Assembly: GCF_021869765.1 (NCBI RefSeq) | Contig: NZ_CP084580.1 | Span: 1 to 64,000, forward strand | Source: Chryseobacterium sp. MEBOG06 | GTDB taxonomy: Bacteria > Bacteroidota > Bacteroidia > Flavobacteriales > Weeksellaceae | Reading direction: 5' to 3' | DNA: 64,000 nucleotides | Part shown: positions 18,485-26,392 of the stretch, piece by piece | How the letters are laid out: each line of letters starts with the position of its first letter | Numbering within the stretch: the stretch's first letter is position 1 | Translations under genes and position numbers: made by a program | Notes under the pieces: model-generated | The model's input: only the letters and a program-made list of their open reading frames with translations | Told to the model about the DNA's origin: nothing | Databases searched by the model: none

Positions 18485-18500
18485 TTTTGTGCCGATTTTT
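18470..18500 (+). terminator. rho-independent terminator
   Basis: ATCGGTACAAA pairs with TTTGTGCCGAT (one G-T pair) around a 5-base loop, followed by a T-run. It lies 250 bp beyond the T9SS gene, so it may end a separate short transcript or a long 3' extension. Confidence 0.75.
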
Positions 18501-18654
18501 TGTTAAAAATAGCTAGCCTCACGTACAAGAGGAGCTCTCAAATTTCAATTCGATGTTGTTAATGCTTATTCATGATTATAAGCTAATTACACTATGTATC
18601 TAATATTATTCATTAATTATAATTAGAATAAATAAAAATAAAAAGACTTTTTCC

Positions 18655-18685
18655 TTTGGAGATTCATAGGTATCCTTTAATTTTG
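18655..18685 (+). promoter_or_regulatory. Bacteroidetes-type promoter of the receptor-DUF4374 operon
   Basis: TTTG at 18655-18658 and TAATTTTG at 18678-18685 with a 19-bp spacer match the -33/-7 consensus of the Bacteroidetes primary sigma factor. The leader would be only ~15 nt before ATG 18708. Confidence 0.75.
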
Positions 18686-18707
18686 CTATTTATAATAATT
18701 ATAAATA

Positions 18708-21068
18708 ATGAAATTGTATCAGCGTATTTTTATCTTTCTCATTTTTACCCTTTCAATTTCCCTCATCAATGCACAAGATGCTGGTTTTACCATTCAAGGA
18801 GTGGTGCAGGACCATACAAAAAAGGGATTAAGTGGAGTGTCCATTTTTGTTGAAAATGCAAAAATCAAAACACAAACCGATCAAAATGGAAATTTTACTA
18901 TTCATTACAAGAAAGGAGAGGCCACATTGGTTTTCAGTCTGGATGGCTACAAAAAGCTCAGAAAGAAAATGAACTTCGGCAGCGAGGTATCTTCGGTAAG
19001 TATTCAGCTATCCGAGGATAAGGCAGTTGTAGAAGAAATTATAGTACACGGAAAAGGTAAAGTGAAAGCACTGCAAGACGGTGCTTTTACCGTTAATGCT
19101 ATAGATGTTGCCAAATTGGCCAATACTACGGCGGATCTTAATCAGGTTCTGAACAGAACTACAGGGATCAAAGTTCGCCAGCAGGGTGGTGTGGGTTCAG
19201 ATTATAACTTCTCTATCAACGGAATGTCCGGAAAAGCTGTGAAATTCTTTATAGACGGCGTTCCTTTGGAAATGCTTGGGAAAGGGGTAGACCTGAGTAC
19301 ATTACCTGTAAATATGGCCGAGCGTGTGGAGATTTATAAAGGTGTTGTTCCTATTCATTTAAGTACTGATGCTATGGGAGGTGCTGTAAATATTATTACT
19401 CCCGGGAGCAGCAAGAACTACCTGGATGCCGGGATAAGTGTAGGATCTTTTAATACACAACGGATCAATCTGAATGGACAGGTTAAAGATGATAAAACGG
19501 GAATAATCCTTCGCATCAACAGTTTTTATAACCATTCTGATAACAACTACCTGATGAAGGATATGAAAATCTGGAATGCAGCCAAAAACGAATATGAACT
19601 AAGAAATGTAAAACGCTTTAACGACAGATATCAATCTGTTTTTGGTATGGCTGAAGTTGGATTTGAAAATAAAAGCTGGGCGGATTCTTTCTTTGTAGGA
19701 ATGTCACAGTCGCTTTTCGACAAACAGATACAGACAGGATCCAACCAGGAAGTAGTTTATGGTGGAGTAAAGCAAAACGGAGAAGCTTATAATTACTTTA
19801 TGAAGTATAAAAAGACTAATCTCTTCAATGACCGTCTGGATGTGAATGTTTATGCAGGTTTTTCTAAAAGTACCCAGAAAGCAACCGATACCCTTATGCG
19901 TAAATATAGCTGGGATGGTACTTTCGAGCCTGCTGCTTCAAGTGAAAAAGGAGGCAGTAGTATCATAATGCAGTACGAAGACCGCTTTTATTCACAAGCT
20001 GGGGCTACTTACAGAATAGCTGAACATCATAAGCTTATTTTTAATTATGTACTCGATTATATTAAAAATACCACATTCAATAAACTTGAAGAGCAGAAAG
20101 AAAATGTGTTTCCTGCGAAGATGACCAAGCAGATCTTGTCTATGGCTTATCAGCAGGACTTTTTCAATAAGCACTGGACTAATATTTTCTTTAGTAAATA
20201 TTATCGCGTAGGACTTCAGAAAACGGTTTTCGATCCGGTGACCAGAACTGATTATCCTGCAAAAGATAATTTTAGTAACTGGGGTTACGGATTTGCTACA
20301 ACTGTAAAGATTACGAGAGGAATGGGGATAAAAGGATCATTTGAACATGCCTATCGTTTGATAGAGCCACAGGAAATATTTGGTGATGGTGTTGCTGTAA
20401 CGAGTAATATGGATCTGAAGCCTGAAACCAGTAATAATGTAAACGTGGGCCTATACTATAATCACCAGTGGGGATCACATGCTTTCCGGATAGAAGGTTC
20501 AGGGTATATACGTGACACAAAGGATTTTATCTATACGGTTCCTAATCTGTACAACAGCACCTTCAAATATGAAAACCTGTCCAATATCCTTACCCGCGGA
20601 CTGGAAGGAGAGCTGAGCTATCAATACAAAAGACTCCTGAACGTTTTAGCGAATGTAAGCTATAACAAAGCTTATGACAATACAAAATTTGCCAACAACA
20701 GCGAGGATGTAGTTTCAGCAACTTACAAAAAAGATGTTCCAAACCAACCATGGTTATTTGGGAATGTGAATGTAAGCATCGGAAAAGATGACTGGTTTCA
20801 GAAAGAAAGCAGGGTAGAGCTTTACTACGGACTACAGATGACAGAGTGGTTCTACAAAAACTGGAAATCCTACGGAAATCCTAGAAATATTCCGATTGTT
20901 CCAAGACAAACTCTGCACAACATAGGTATAAGTTATTCCATGAAGAACGGAAGGTATAATTTGGCGTTCGATGTAACCAACCTTAGTGATGCACTGGCAT
21001 ATGACAACTTTAAACTTCAGAAGCAGGGACGCGCTTTTTATGTAAAATTCAGATATCTCCTTAAGTAA
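18708..21068 (+). CDS. TonB-dependent receptor, XusA-like siderophore transporter
   Basis: 786-residue outer-membrane transporter. Signal peptide 1-23 (ending INAQ). A carboxypeptidase-D-like regulatory domain follows (~27-105: TIQGVVQDHTKKGLSGVSIFV, then NGNFTIHYKKGEATLVFS). The plug domain (~125-235) has LNQVLNRTTGIKVRQQGG, FFIDGVPLEM and MAERVEIYKGVVPIHLSTDA, with GGAVNIIT. The 22-strand barrel ends in GRAFYVKFRYLLK, with the aromatic-rich terminal strand expected. It is 6 bp before the DUF4374 lipoprotein gene, the pairing found in xenosiderophore-utilisation (Xus) loci of Bacteroides. Iron-siderophore import is likely; the actual ligand is not determinable here. Confidence 0.92.
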   Translation: MKLYQRIFIFLIFTLSISLINAQDAGFTIQGVVQDHTKKGLSGVSIFVENAKIKTQTDQNGNFTIHYKKGEATLVFSLDGYKKLRKKMNFGSEVSSVSIQLSEDKAVVEEIIVHGKGKVKALQDGAFTVNAIDVAKLANTTADLNQVLNRTTGIKVRQQGGVGSDYNFSINGMSGKAVKFFIDGVPLEMLGKGVDLSTLPVNMAERVEIYKGVVPIHLSTDAMGGAVNIITPGSSKNYLDAGISVGSFNTQRINLNGQVKDDKTGIILRINSFYNHSDNNYLMKDMKIWNAAKNEYELRNVKRFNDRYQSVFGMAEVGFENKSWADSFFVGMSQSLFDKQIQTGSNQEVVYGGVKQNGEAYNYFMKYKKTNLFNDRLDVNVYAGFSKSTQKATDTLMRKYSWDGTFEPAASSEKGGSSIIMQYEDRFYSQAGATYRIAEHHKLIFNYVLDYIKNTTFNKLEEQKENVFPAKMTKQILSMAYQQDFFNKHWTNIFFSKYYRVGLQKTVFDPVTRTDYPAKDNFSNWGYGFATTVKITRGMGIKGSFEHAYRLIEPQEIFGDGVAVTSNMDLKPETSNNVNVGLYYNHQWGSHAFRIEGSGYIRDTKDFIYTVPNLYNSTFKYENLSNILTRGLEGELSYQYKRLLNVLANVSYNKAYDNTKFANNSEDVVSATYKKDVPNQPWLFGNVNVSIGKDDWFQKESRVELYYGLQMTEWFYKNWKSYGNPRNIPIVPRQTLHNIGISYSMKNGRYNLAFDVTNLSDALAYDNFKLQKQGRAFYVKFRYLLK

Positions 21069-21074
21069 AAAATC

Positions 21075-22277
21075 ATGACACAATATTTAAGAAATAGTAT
21101 ATTTTTAATACTAATATGTTTATCCGTAATTGGCTGTGAACGTGAACCAGGCTCCGACAGTTCCAATAGCGGCGAAAAAGACTATAAATACTTTCTGCTT
21201 TCCGCTTTAGGAAGCTGGCCCAACACTGTACATTATATGACGGCTACCAATGACCTTACAAAAGGTGAAATGGATATTACCAAAGAAGGAGACGAGATAA
21301 ACTCTAAAGGAACCTATTCCTATATTGTAAAAAACGGTTTTATTTATAATTACAAAACCGATCAGGGGGTACTCAAAAAGTTTAAATACACACAGGATAG
21401 GCTCACCACCATAAAAGAAGTTCCTTATACCTATATTACGGATATTTCCAGCTATGTATGGGTAAATGATAACACTTTGGTAGTTGTGGGAGAAACAGGA
21501 GATGGCCAGCACATACGCTATACCATTTTCAATGTTGCTGATCTTAGTATTATCCGTCAGGGCGAGATTGAAGGATTTCAGCCTTTCCCGAATGCTTATA
21601 ATTTCTACGCACTGGGTGCTATGAGTTATATGGATGGACAGATCTATTTGCAGTACAACTTCCGCGATGGTAAATGGCTTACGCCGGAATATTATAACTT
21701 TGCTGTAATAGATTATACCACTTTCAAAGTGAAAAATTCAATAACTGATAGCCGGAGCCCTGGGGTTGCTAATGGTTCCCCCTATTTCAAAACGACTTTT
21801 ACGAAGGATAAAGAAGCTTTTTACTACACTTGTTTTCCACGTGCAGGAGCAGGATCAAGTAATATTTATCTTTTCAGGGCGCTTAAAGGTGCTACTTCAC
21901 CCGATGCAGGGTATCAGATAAATCTTACCGATCTGGTAGGAGGTAAATCTCTGGAAACAGTGATAGATTATATTGGCAACAATAAGATGGTGGTTCTGTA
22001 CCGCGATCCTGCATTAGGGAGTACCTATAATGGTCGTTATGCCATCATAGATATCGAAACCAAACAATTGATTCGGATACTGGATGAACTGCCGGGAGAT
22101 GAACCCTATGAACAAGGAATGTTTTTTCAGGATAAAAAGTTATACATCGCGGTAAACACAAATAAAGGAGGCAATTATGTATGGATTTATGATGTTCAAA
22201 CTGACAAAGTAACTAAGGGCATGAAGCTTCCGGATGGTATTTCTGGCTTTGCCCGCTTCGATAAATTATATGACTAA
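21075..22277 (+). CDS. DUF4374 surface lipoprotein, XusB-like siderophore-binding protein
   Basis: 400-residue lipoprotein with lipobox Cys21 (VIGC) followed by a polar linker (EREPGSDSSNSGEKD) that would allow surface exposure. The remainder is a run of beta-propeller-like repeats (LLSALGSWPNTVHYMTATND, WVNDNTLVVVGETGD, FYALGAMSYMDGQIYLQY, YYTCFPRAGAGSSNIYLF, KLYIAVNTNKGGNYVWIYDV), as in DUF4374. The family member XusB captures ferric catecholate siderophores for the XusA receptor. The gene overlaps no other but is only 6 bp from the receptor, and is followed by a strong terminator. Confidence 0.88.
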   Translation: MTQYLRNSIFLILICLSVIGCEREPGSDSSNSGEKDYKYFLLSALGSWPNTVHYMTATNDLTKGEMDITKEGDEINSKGTYSYIVKNGFIYNYKTDQGVLKKFKYTQDRLTTIKEVPYTYITDISSYVWVNDNTLVVVGETGDGQHIRYTIFNVADLSIIRQGEIEGFQPFPNAYNFYALGAMSYMDGQIYLQYNFRDGKWLTPEYYNFAVIDYTTFKVKNSITDSRSPGVANGSPYFKTTFTKDKEAFYYTCFPRAGAGSSNIYLFRALKGATSPDAGYQINLTDLVGGKSLETVIDYIGNNKMVVLYRDPALGSTYNGRYAIIDIETKQLIRILDELPGDEPYEQGMFFQDKKLYIAVNTNKGGNYVWIYDVQTDKVTKGMKLPDGISGFARFDKLYD

Positions 22278-22322
22278 TCACAGGCTATCAATTTGGTAGA
22301 AAATATTGAATATTTAATTGGT

Positions 22323-22361
22323 AAAAAAAACTGTTCTCAATAATTTTGAGAACAGTTTTTT
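22323..22361 (+). terminator. strong (bidirectional) terminator of the receptor-DUF4374 operon
   Basis: CTGTTCTCAA pairs perfectly with TTGAGAACAG around TAATT; eight A precede and six T follow, so it works on plus and could work on minus. Confidence 0.9.
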
Positions 22362-22401
22362 GTTTCCGCTTAATAACTCTGAGGCGGTTCCCAGGTTTAA
22401 C

Positions 22402-22432
22402 AAAAAAATGACCGGGAAAATATCCGGCCATT
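22402..22432 (-). terminator. terminator of the second receptor operon
   Basis: On the minus strand AATGGCCGG pairs with CCGGTCATT (one G-U pair) around an AT-rich loop, followed by seven T. It lies 40 bp after the stop of the receptor gene. Confidence 0.8.
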
Positions 22433-22471
22433 CTAAGCTTTTCGATAGCTTTTATATAAATGATTTAATGT

Positions 22472-24598
22472 TTAAAGTTTGTAATTAAACGAGAGCGTTA
22501 CCACCCGGCTGTCCAGATTGTATTTTTGTCGGATTGTAGAACTGAAGTTATTTCCGGTTACACGGTAATTATTTGTTTTTAACAAATCTGTCACTGCAAG
22601 TTTTAAAGTTGCTTTATCCTTCAATAATGTTTTCGAAATCCCCAGTGTCAGATCAAAATAAGCATCGCGGATAAACAAGCCAATATTTGATTTCGAGAAA
22701 TACTGTGCGTTAACCTCTGCTTTTACACCTTTTGCAATGCTGAAGCTGTTTTGTGCATTTAATGTAAATGCCAGTTGTGAGCTGTTTACTGAATAATTCT
22801 GGTAATCACCTTTATACTCATTGTTGAATACATTAAGCATGGAGGTAAGCGACCAGAACTTGAAAAGCTTTGTTGTTGCTGTGATGTTGGCACCATATAC
22901 ATAAGACCTGTTCAGGTTGTCCTGAGTCTTTACCAGGATTCCTGTGTCCGGCTGGTAGTTGTAGACTTCTGTCATTACATCATTTGTTACACTAAAGTAA
23001 GCTGATGCTATGATATATTTTCCCCAGGTATACCCCAATTCTGTTGCATGGGTAAACTCCGGATTCAGATTTGGATTTCCTTGCCAATAGTTGAATGGAT
23101 CATCATAAAAACGAAACGGGTTCAGGTCGAAATGACTCGGCCTGTTGATCCTTTTACTGTATGAAGCATAAAATCCATGCTGATCATTCATCTGGTATTT
23201 GATGGATGCGCTTGGGAAAAGATTGGTATAATTCCTTTTTCTTTGCTCCCGGGATGTTTTCTGGTTGATGTCTGTATGGGTCATTTCCGTTCTCAATCCC
23301 AGCTGGAAGTTCCATTTCGTCAGATTTAATTTGTAATTGGTGTATAATGCATGAATTTGCTCTTTATAGACATATTCATTACTTGCTTTATCGTCATTTA
23401 TCCAGTCTTCACCCTGTTGTATAAAATACTCTGAAGGATTGTTGTTAGACTTTACAGTAGACTTCAGACCTGCTTCCAGATTATGTCTATCGCTAAAAGG
23501 GAGTGTAAAATCGACCTTGGCATTGAAGACCTTTAAGCGGGAAGCAATGCTGCCTCTTCTATTGTTAAACTTCTCTGTTCCCTGATTCACCAATGCATCA
23601 GAAAGCTGATTCTGGCGGGAATTGAAACGTGAAGTTTCGTATTCCAGATCCACATCTACCTTATAGTCCTTATCATTGAAGATGTGCGTACCCTTTAGAT
23701 TATACGTATAGTCGTACCAGTTTTCTTTGCTTTTGTTATCCGAAAGGACATGAGCAAAAAGATTATCTGCAGGCTGAAATATTCTGTTTTCACCCCCCGA
23801 AAAATCTTCATATCTTCCTATTTTAGCATCAAATAAAGCACCAATAGTCGTTTTATCACTGAAAGCATAATCTGCACCAAATTTAAAATTATTGGAGGTT
23901 AAAGGCTCGCTGGTTATTGAATTTTGATCTGTTTTCCTTGTGATTTGCTGAGGTTGTTTTTCATCAAAGAAAACCTGGCTAAAGACCCGTCGTTCCTCCT
24001 CACCACGGAAAGTATAACTATAATCTCCATTCAGAGAAAGCTTCTTATGAGTATAGCTCAGGCTCAGTCCGGTATTAATTCTATTTTTACGGCCTCTTCC
24101 GCCATTCAGGTAATAGTTGCCGCTAAAGCCTTCCAGTGAGCTCTTTTTAAGAATAATATTAATGATACCTGCATTTCCCGCAGCATCGTATTTGGAGGAT
24201 GGATTTGCGATAATTTCAATATTCTTTACCAGTGTAGAATTGGTAGAGCGTAATAAGTTGGCCAATTCCTTAGTTGATAGGGAGCTCAGCTTACCATTAA
24301 TCATTACACTTACCCCTTTCTTACCACGTAAGGACAGCTCGCCCTCCTGCGAAACCACCACACCGGGTGTTTTACCCAGTAATTCCAGGACAGTTGTACC
24401 ATCAGACAATACACTGTTTTCAACATTAAAAATCATTTTATCAGCCTTTTGCTGAAAAATTGCTTTGCTGCCTTTTATAACAATGCCACTAATTTCTGAA
24501 GTTTTTTCTGTCTGCAAAGAATCTTTCAGGCTTTCTTCCGTTTGTCCGTAGGCATTCAGGCTCGCCATTAGAGGTAACCATATATAGTGTTTCTTCAT
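22472..24598 (-). CDS. TonB-dependent receptor, OMP_b-brl_3 family
   Basis: 708-residue outer-membrane protein. Signal peptide 1-18 (ending AYGQ). There is no carboxypeptidase-like domain; the plug begins at once (ISGIVIKGSKAIFQQKADKMIF, LELLGKTPGVVVSQEGELSLRG, VMINGKLSSLSTKELANLLRS, IEIIANPSSKYDAAGNAGIINI), followed by a barrel with the family landmarks GLSLSYTHKKLSLNGDYSYT and YASYSKRINRPSHFDLNPF. It ends VVTLSFNYKL. The carriage of a plug but weak TonB box fits the Bacteroidetes outer membrane beta-barrel family. It lies 10 bp after the PepSY gene, so the two form an operon; a role in ferric-siderophore or haem uptake is inferred from neighbours. Confidence 0.9.
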   Translation of the reverse strand: MKKHYIWLPLMASLNAYGQTEESLKDSLQTEKTSEISGIVIKGSKAIFQQKADKMIFNVENSVLSDGTTVLELLGKTPGVVVSQEGELSLRGKKGVSVMINGKLSSLSTKELANLLRSTNSTLVKNIEIIANPSSKYDAAGNAGIINIILKKSSLEGFSGNYYLNGGRGRKNRINTGLSLSYTHKKLSLNGDYSYTFRGEEERRVFSQVFFDEKQPQQITRKTDQNSITSEPLTSNNFKFGADYAFSDKTTIGALFDAKIGRYEDFSGGENRIFQPADNLFAHVLSDNKSKENWYDYTYNLKGTHIFNDKDYKVDVDLEYETSRFNSRQNQLSDALVNQGTEKFNNRRGSIASRLKVFNAKVDFTLPFSDRHNLEAGLKSTVKSNNNPSEYFIQQGEDWINDDKASNEYVYKEQIHALYTNYKLNLTKWNFQLGLRTEMTHTDINQKTSREQRKRNYTNLFPSASIKYQMNDQHGFYASYSKRINRPSHFDLNPFRFYDDPFNYWQGNPNLNPEFTHATELGYTWGKYIIASAYFSVTNDVMTEVYNYQPDTGILVKTQDNLNRSYVYGANITATTKLFKFWSLTSMLNVFNNEYKGDYQNYSVNSSQLAFTLNAQNSFSIAKGVKAEVNAQYFSKSNIGLFIRDAYFDLTLGISKTLLKDKATLKLAVTDLLKTNNYRVTGNNFSSTIRQKYNLDSRVVTLSFNYKL

Positions 24599-24608
24599 GT
24601 TAATGGAT

Positions 24609-25817
24609 TTAGGTTGTTGTTTTCTTTTTATTTCTCCGGCCCCACCAGATCATAAACCCGGTTATCGGCAATGAAGCGCAGAATAAGCTCATTATGAACG
24701 CCAGTATTTTTCCCGGCATTCCAAAGAAAGCACCCACGTGCAGATCATAGGTGGCATCTGTAGCTCTTTCTGCCATGGGCTTGTCTTGATGCGGGCGGCT
24801 AAACAGAAGTTTCCCCGAATGCTCATCAAAAATCATCATTGAAGACTCGGCATAAGTGAATTCTTTTTCTTTGATCCAGACACTTAGGTTATCATGTTGG
24901 TGATCAGCGTCAGCATGATCTTCCAGGTCAATTCCAAAGGAATATGCCTTTGGGTAGTGGATTTTTACCTGTTCTATGATGCGGTCTATAGTTGTTGCTG
25001 TTTCCACAGATTCCGGAGCAGTTGTTTTGTACTTACTGTAATCTGGTGTCGCAGTGGAAAAGCCATTGAGTAATGCATATAACCATATTTGGGTAATACG
25101 GAAGGAATACATAATCCCTGTAATAGCAACAATAATGGCTAGAAAGGAGGCATAAAAGCCCAGTATATTATGTACATCGTAGTTCTTGCGGCGCCAGCCT
25201 TTTACCTTCTCCCAGCGAAACCATAGACGCTGTTTGCGCATCTTTTTGTTCTTCGGCCACCATAGGATAATCCCTGTAATCAGCATTACCACAAAGATAA
25301 TGGTAGATACTCCCACAATAGTACCTCCAATTTTATTGCTCAGGAGCAATGAGCGGTGTAGGATCATACTGATAAAGAATGGATTGTTTTTTACATCATA
25401 GATTGCGAGTACCTTTCCGGTATATTGGTTTACGTAAACGTTTTTATAAACAATAAAGGTGTTAAAGTGGTTCCACCCATCAGGATTGATTTTAATCAGT
25501 CCGAACTGGTAGGAGCGGGAAGGGTCCATAGGGATGGTGACATCATCTGTTTTGACGATTTCGTTTTTCAGTTGATCATTGACGAGGTCTCTTAGCTCGC
25601 GTATAGGAATAGGCTTTTTATGCTGGATATCTTTCTCTCCATGATATGAATGTTCTTTGCGCAATGCAGAAGTAATGTCTTCATTGAAAACAAAAAATGC
25701 ACCTGATAAAGAAACGATTAAAACAATGATACCTGAAAGAAGTCCCAGCCAGAGGTGGGCTTTCAAAATATATTTTTTGAAGGTTCCCTTAGACTTCTTT
25801 TTAACGACTTGCTGCAT
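24609..25817 (-). CDS. PepSY-associated transmembrane protein, XusC/PiuB-like
   Basis: 402-residue inner-membrane protein of the PepSY_TM family. Helix 1 (HLWLGLLSGIIVLIVSLSGAFFVF, ~21-44) carries the usual His and Gly pattern. A periplasmic PepSY region follows, then helices near 155-185 (HRSLLLSNKIGGTIVGVSTIIFVVML, with ILWWP), ~215-240 (NVHNILGFYASFLAIIVAITG equivalent) and ~370-395 (LHVGAFFGMPGKILAFIMSLFCASLPITG, with WWGRR). Conserved His residues in the helices suggest haem b and a ferric-siderophore reductase role, as proposed for PiuB/FegB/XusC. A His/Asp-rich patch (DHADADHQHD) near 295 could bind metal. Its promoter contains a Fur-box-like palindrome. Confidence 0.88.
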   Translation of the reverse strand: MQQVVKKKSKGTFKKYILKAHLWLGLLSGIIVLIVSLSGAFFVFNEDITSALRKEHSYHGEKDIQHKKPIPIRELRDLVNDQLKNEIVKTDDVTIPMDPSRSYQFGLIKINPDGWNHFNTFIVYKNVYVNQYTGKVLAIYDVKNNPFFISMILHRSLLLSNKIGGTIVGVSTIIFVVMLITGIILWWPKNKKMRKQRLWFRWEKVKGWRRKNYDVHNILGFYASFLAIIVAITGIMYSFRITQIWLYALLNGFSTATPDYSKYKTTAPESVETATTIDRIIEQVKIHYPKAYSFGIDLEDHADADHQHDNLSVWIKEKEFTYAESSMMIFDEHSGKLLFSRPHQDKPMAERATDATYDLHVGAFFGMPGKILAFIMSLFCASLPITGFMIWWGRRNKKKTTT

Positions 25818-26392
25818 TTATACGGTTATTATTACTATTTAGTCTTATTAAAAATAAATAAAATACAAATATAGTTTTATTTATAATAATTCTAAACAAC
25901 GTGATGCTTTATTTTACCTTCAAAACCTGACTTTTATTAGGATTTATGAGATTTGATATTTATTTCAGGATAAAAGAGAGACCGGCAAAAAGATGCCGTT
26001 TTTAAGGTAAGTTCTGGCATGATAGTAATAATTGTAGACGTTAATGGAATGATTTTTCCTGAACAAAAGATAGAGAAGCAACTATGATAAGTGATCTAGA
26101 GTATTACTTGGCAAAGTGATCTCTCCAAAGAGAAATAGATCCGTTGAACAAATTCCCCGGAGTTTGAGACTTTAAAAAGCTTCGTAAAGCCTATTTTATC
26201 CTAAAATTTTTAGCGTACTTAAGGAGCGAGCTTATCTTAATTACATGCAAGCCTAAATAGCGCTGATGGTAAAATTTTAAGACTCCTTTTATTAATATCT
26301 TTTTTAATTTACTTGTTTTTGTAGAAAATAAGCAGCTTATCTTACAGATTTTCAAAATAGTATATTATTTATATTTACTTCAAAAAGTACTT
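25818..26392. other. 575-bp divergent intergenic region
   Basis: Apart from the PepSY promoter/operator (25866-25899) I see a short hairpin CGGCA/TGCCG followed by TTTTT (25983-26003, plus), which could end a small RNA, and an imperfect inverted pair CCTAAAATTTTT (~26200) / TAAAATTTTAAG (~26270). Before the ComM-like gene only a weak TATATTTA box is visible. I find no gene. Confidence 0.35.
25866..25899 (-). promoter_or_regulatory. promoter with Fur-box-like operator for the PepSY-receptor operon
   Basis: On the minus strand a TTG (25897-25899) and a perfect -7 box TATATTTG (25866-25873) flank a 17-bp near-palindrome, TTTAGAATTATTATAAA (25880-25896; arms of 8 with one mismatch and a single central base). 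An operator between the two promoter elements is the standard site for an iron-dependent repressor. The half-site TTTAGAAT also occurs before sufA (58095-58102). Assignment to Fur is inference. Confidence 0.6.

Larger units (their letters stand above)
18219..18707 (+). other. 489-bp intergenic region upstream of the siderophore receptor
   Basis: It contains a weak hairpin (GCACTT/AAGTGC, 18316-18342), a possible 34-codon ORF (18380-18484), a clear terminator (18470-18500) and then an AT-rich stretch with the receptor promoter at 18655-18685. TAATTATAATTA (a 12-bp palindrome near 18615-18626) followed by GAATAA lies just upstream of that promoter and could be an operator. Confidence 0.4.

Noticed and set aside
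25983..26003. Hairpin plus T-run as the end of a small RNA
   Set aside because: The stem is only 5 bp and no promoter is clear upstream; kept only as a note in the intergenic entry.
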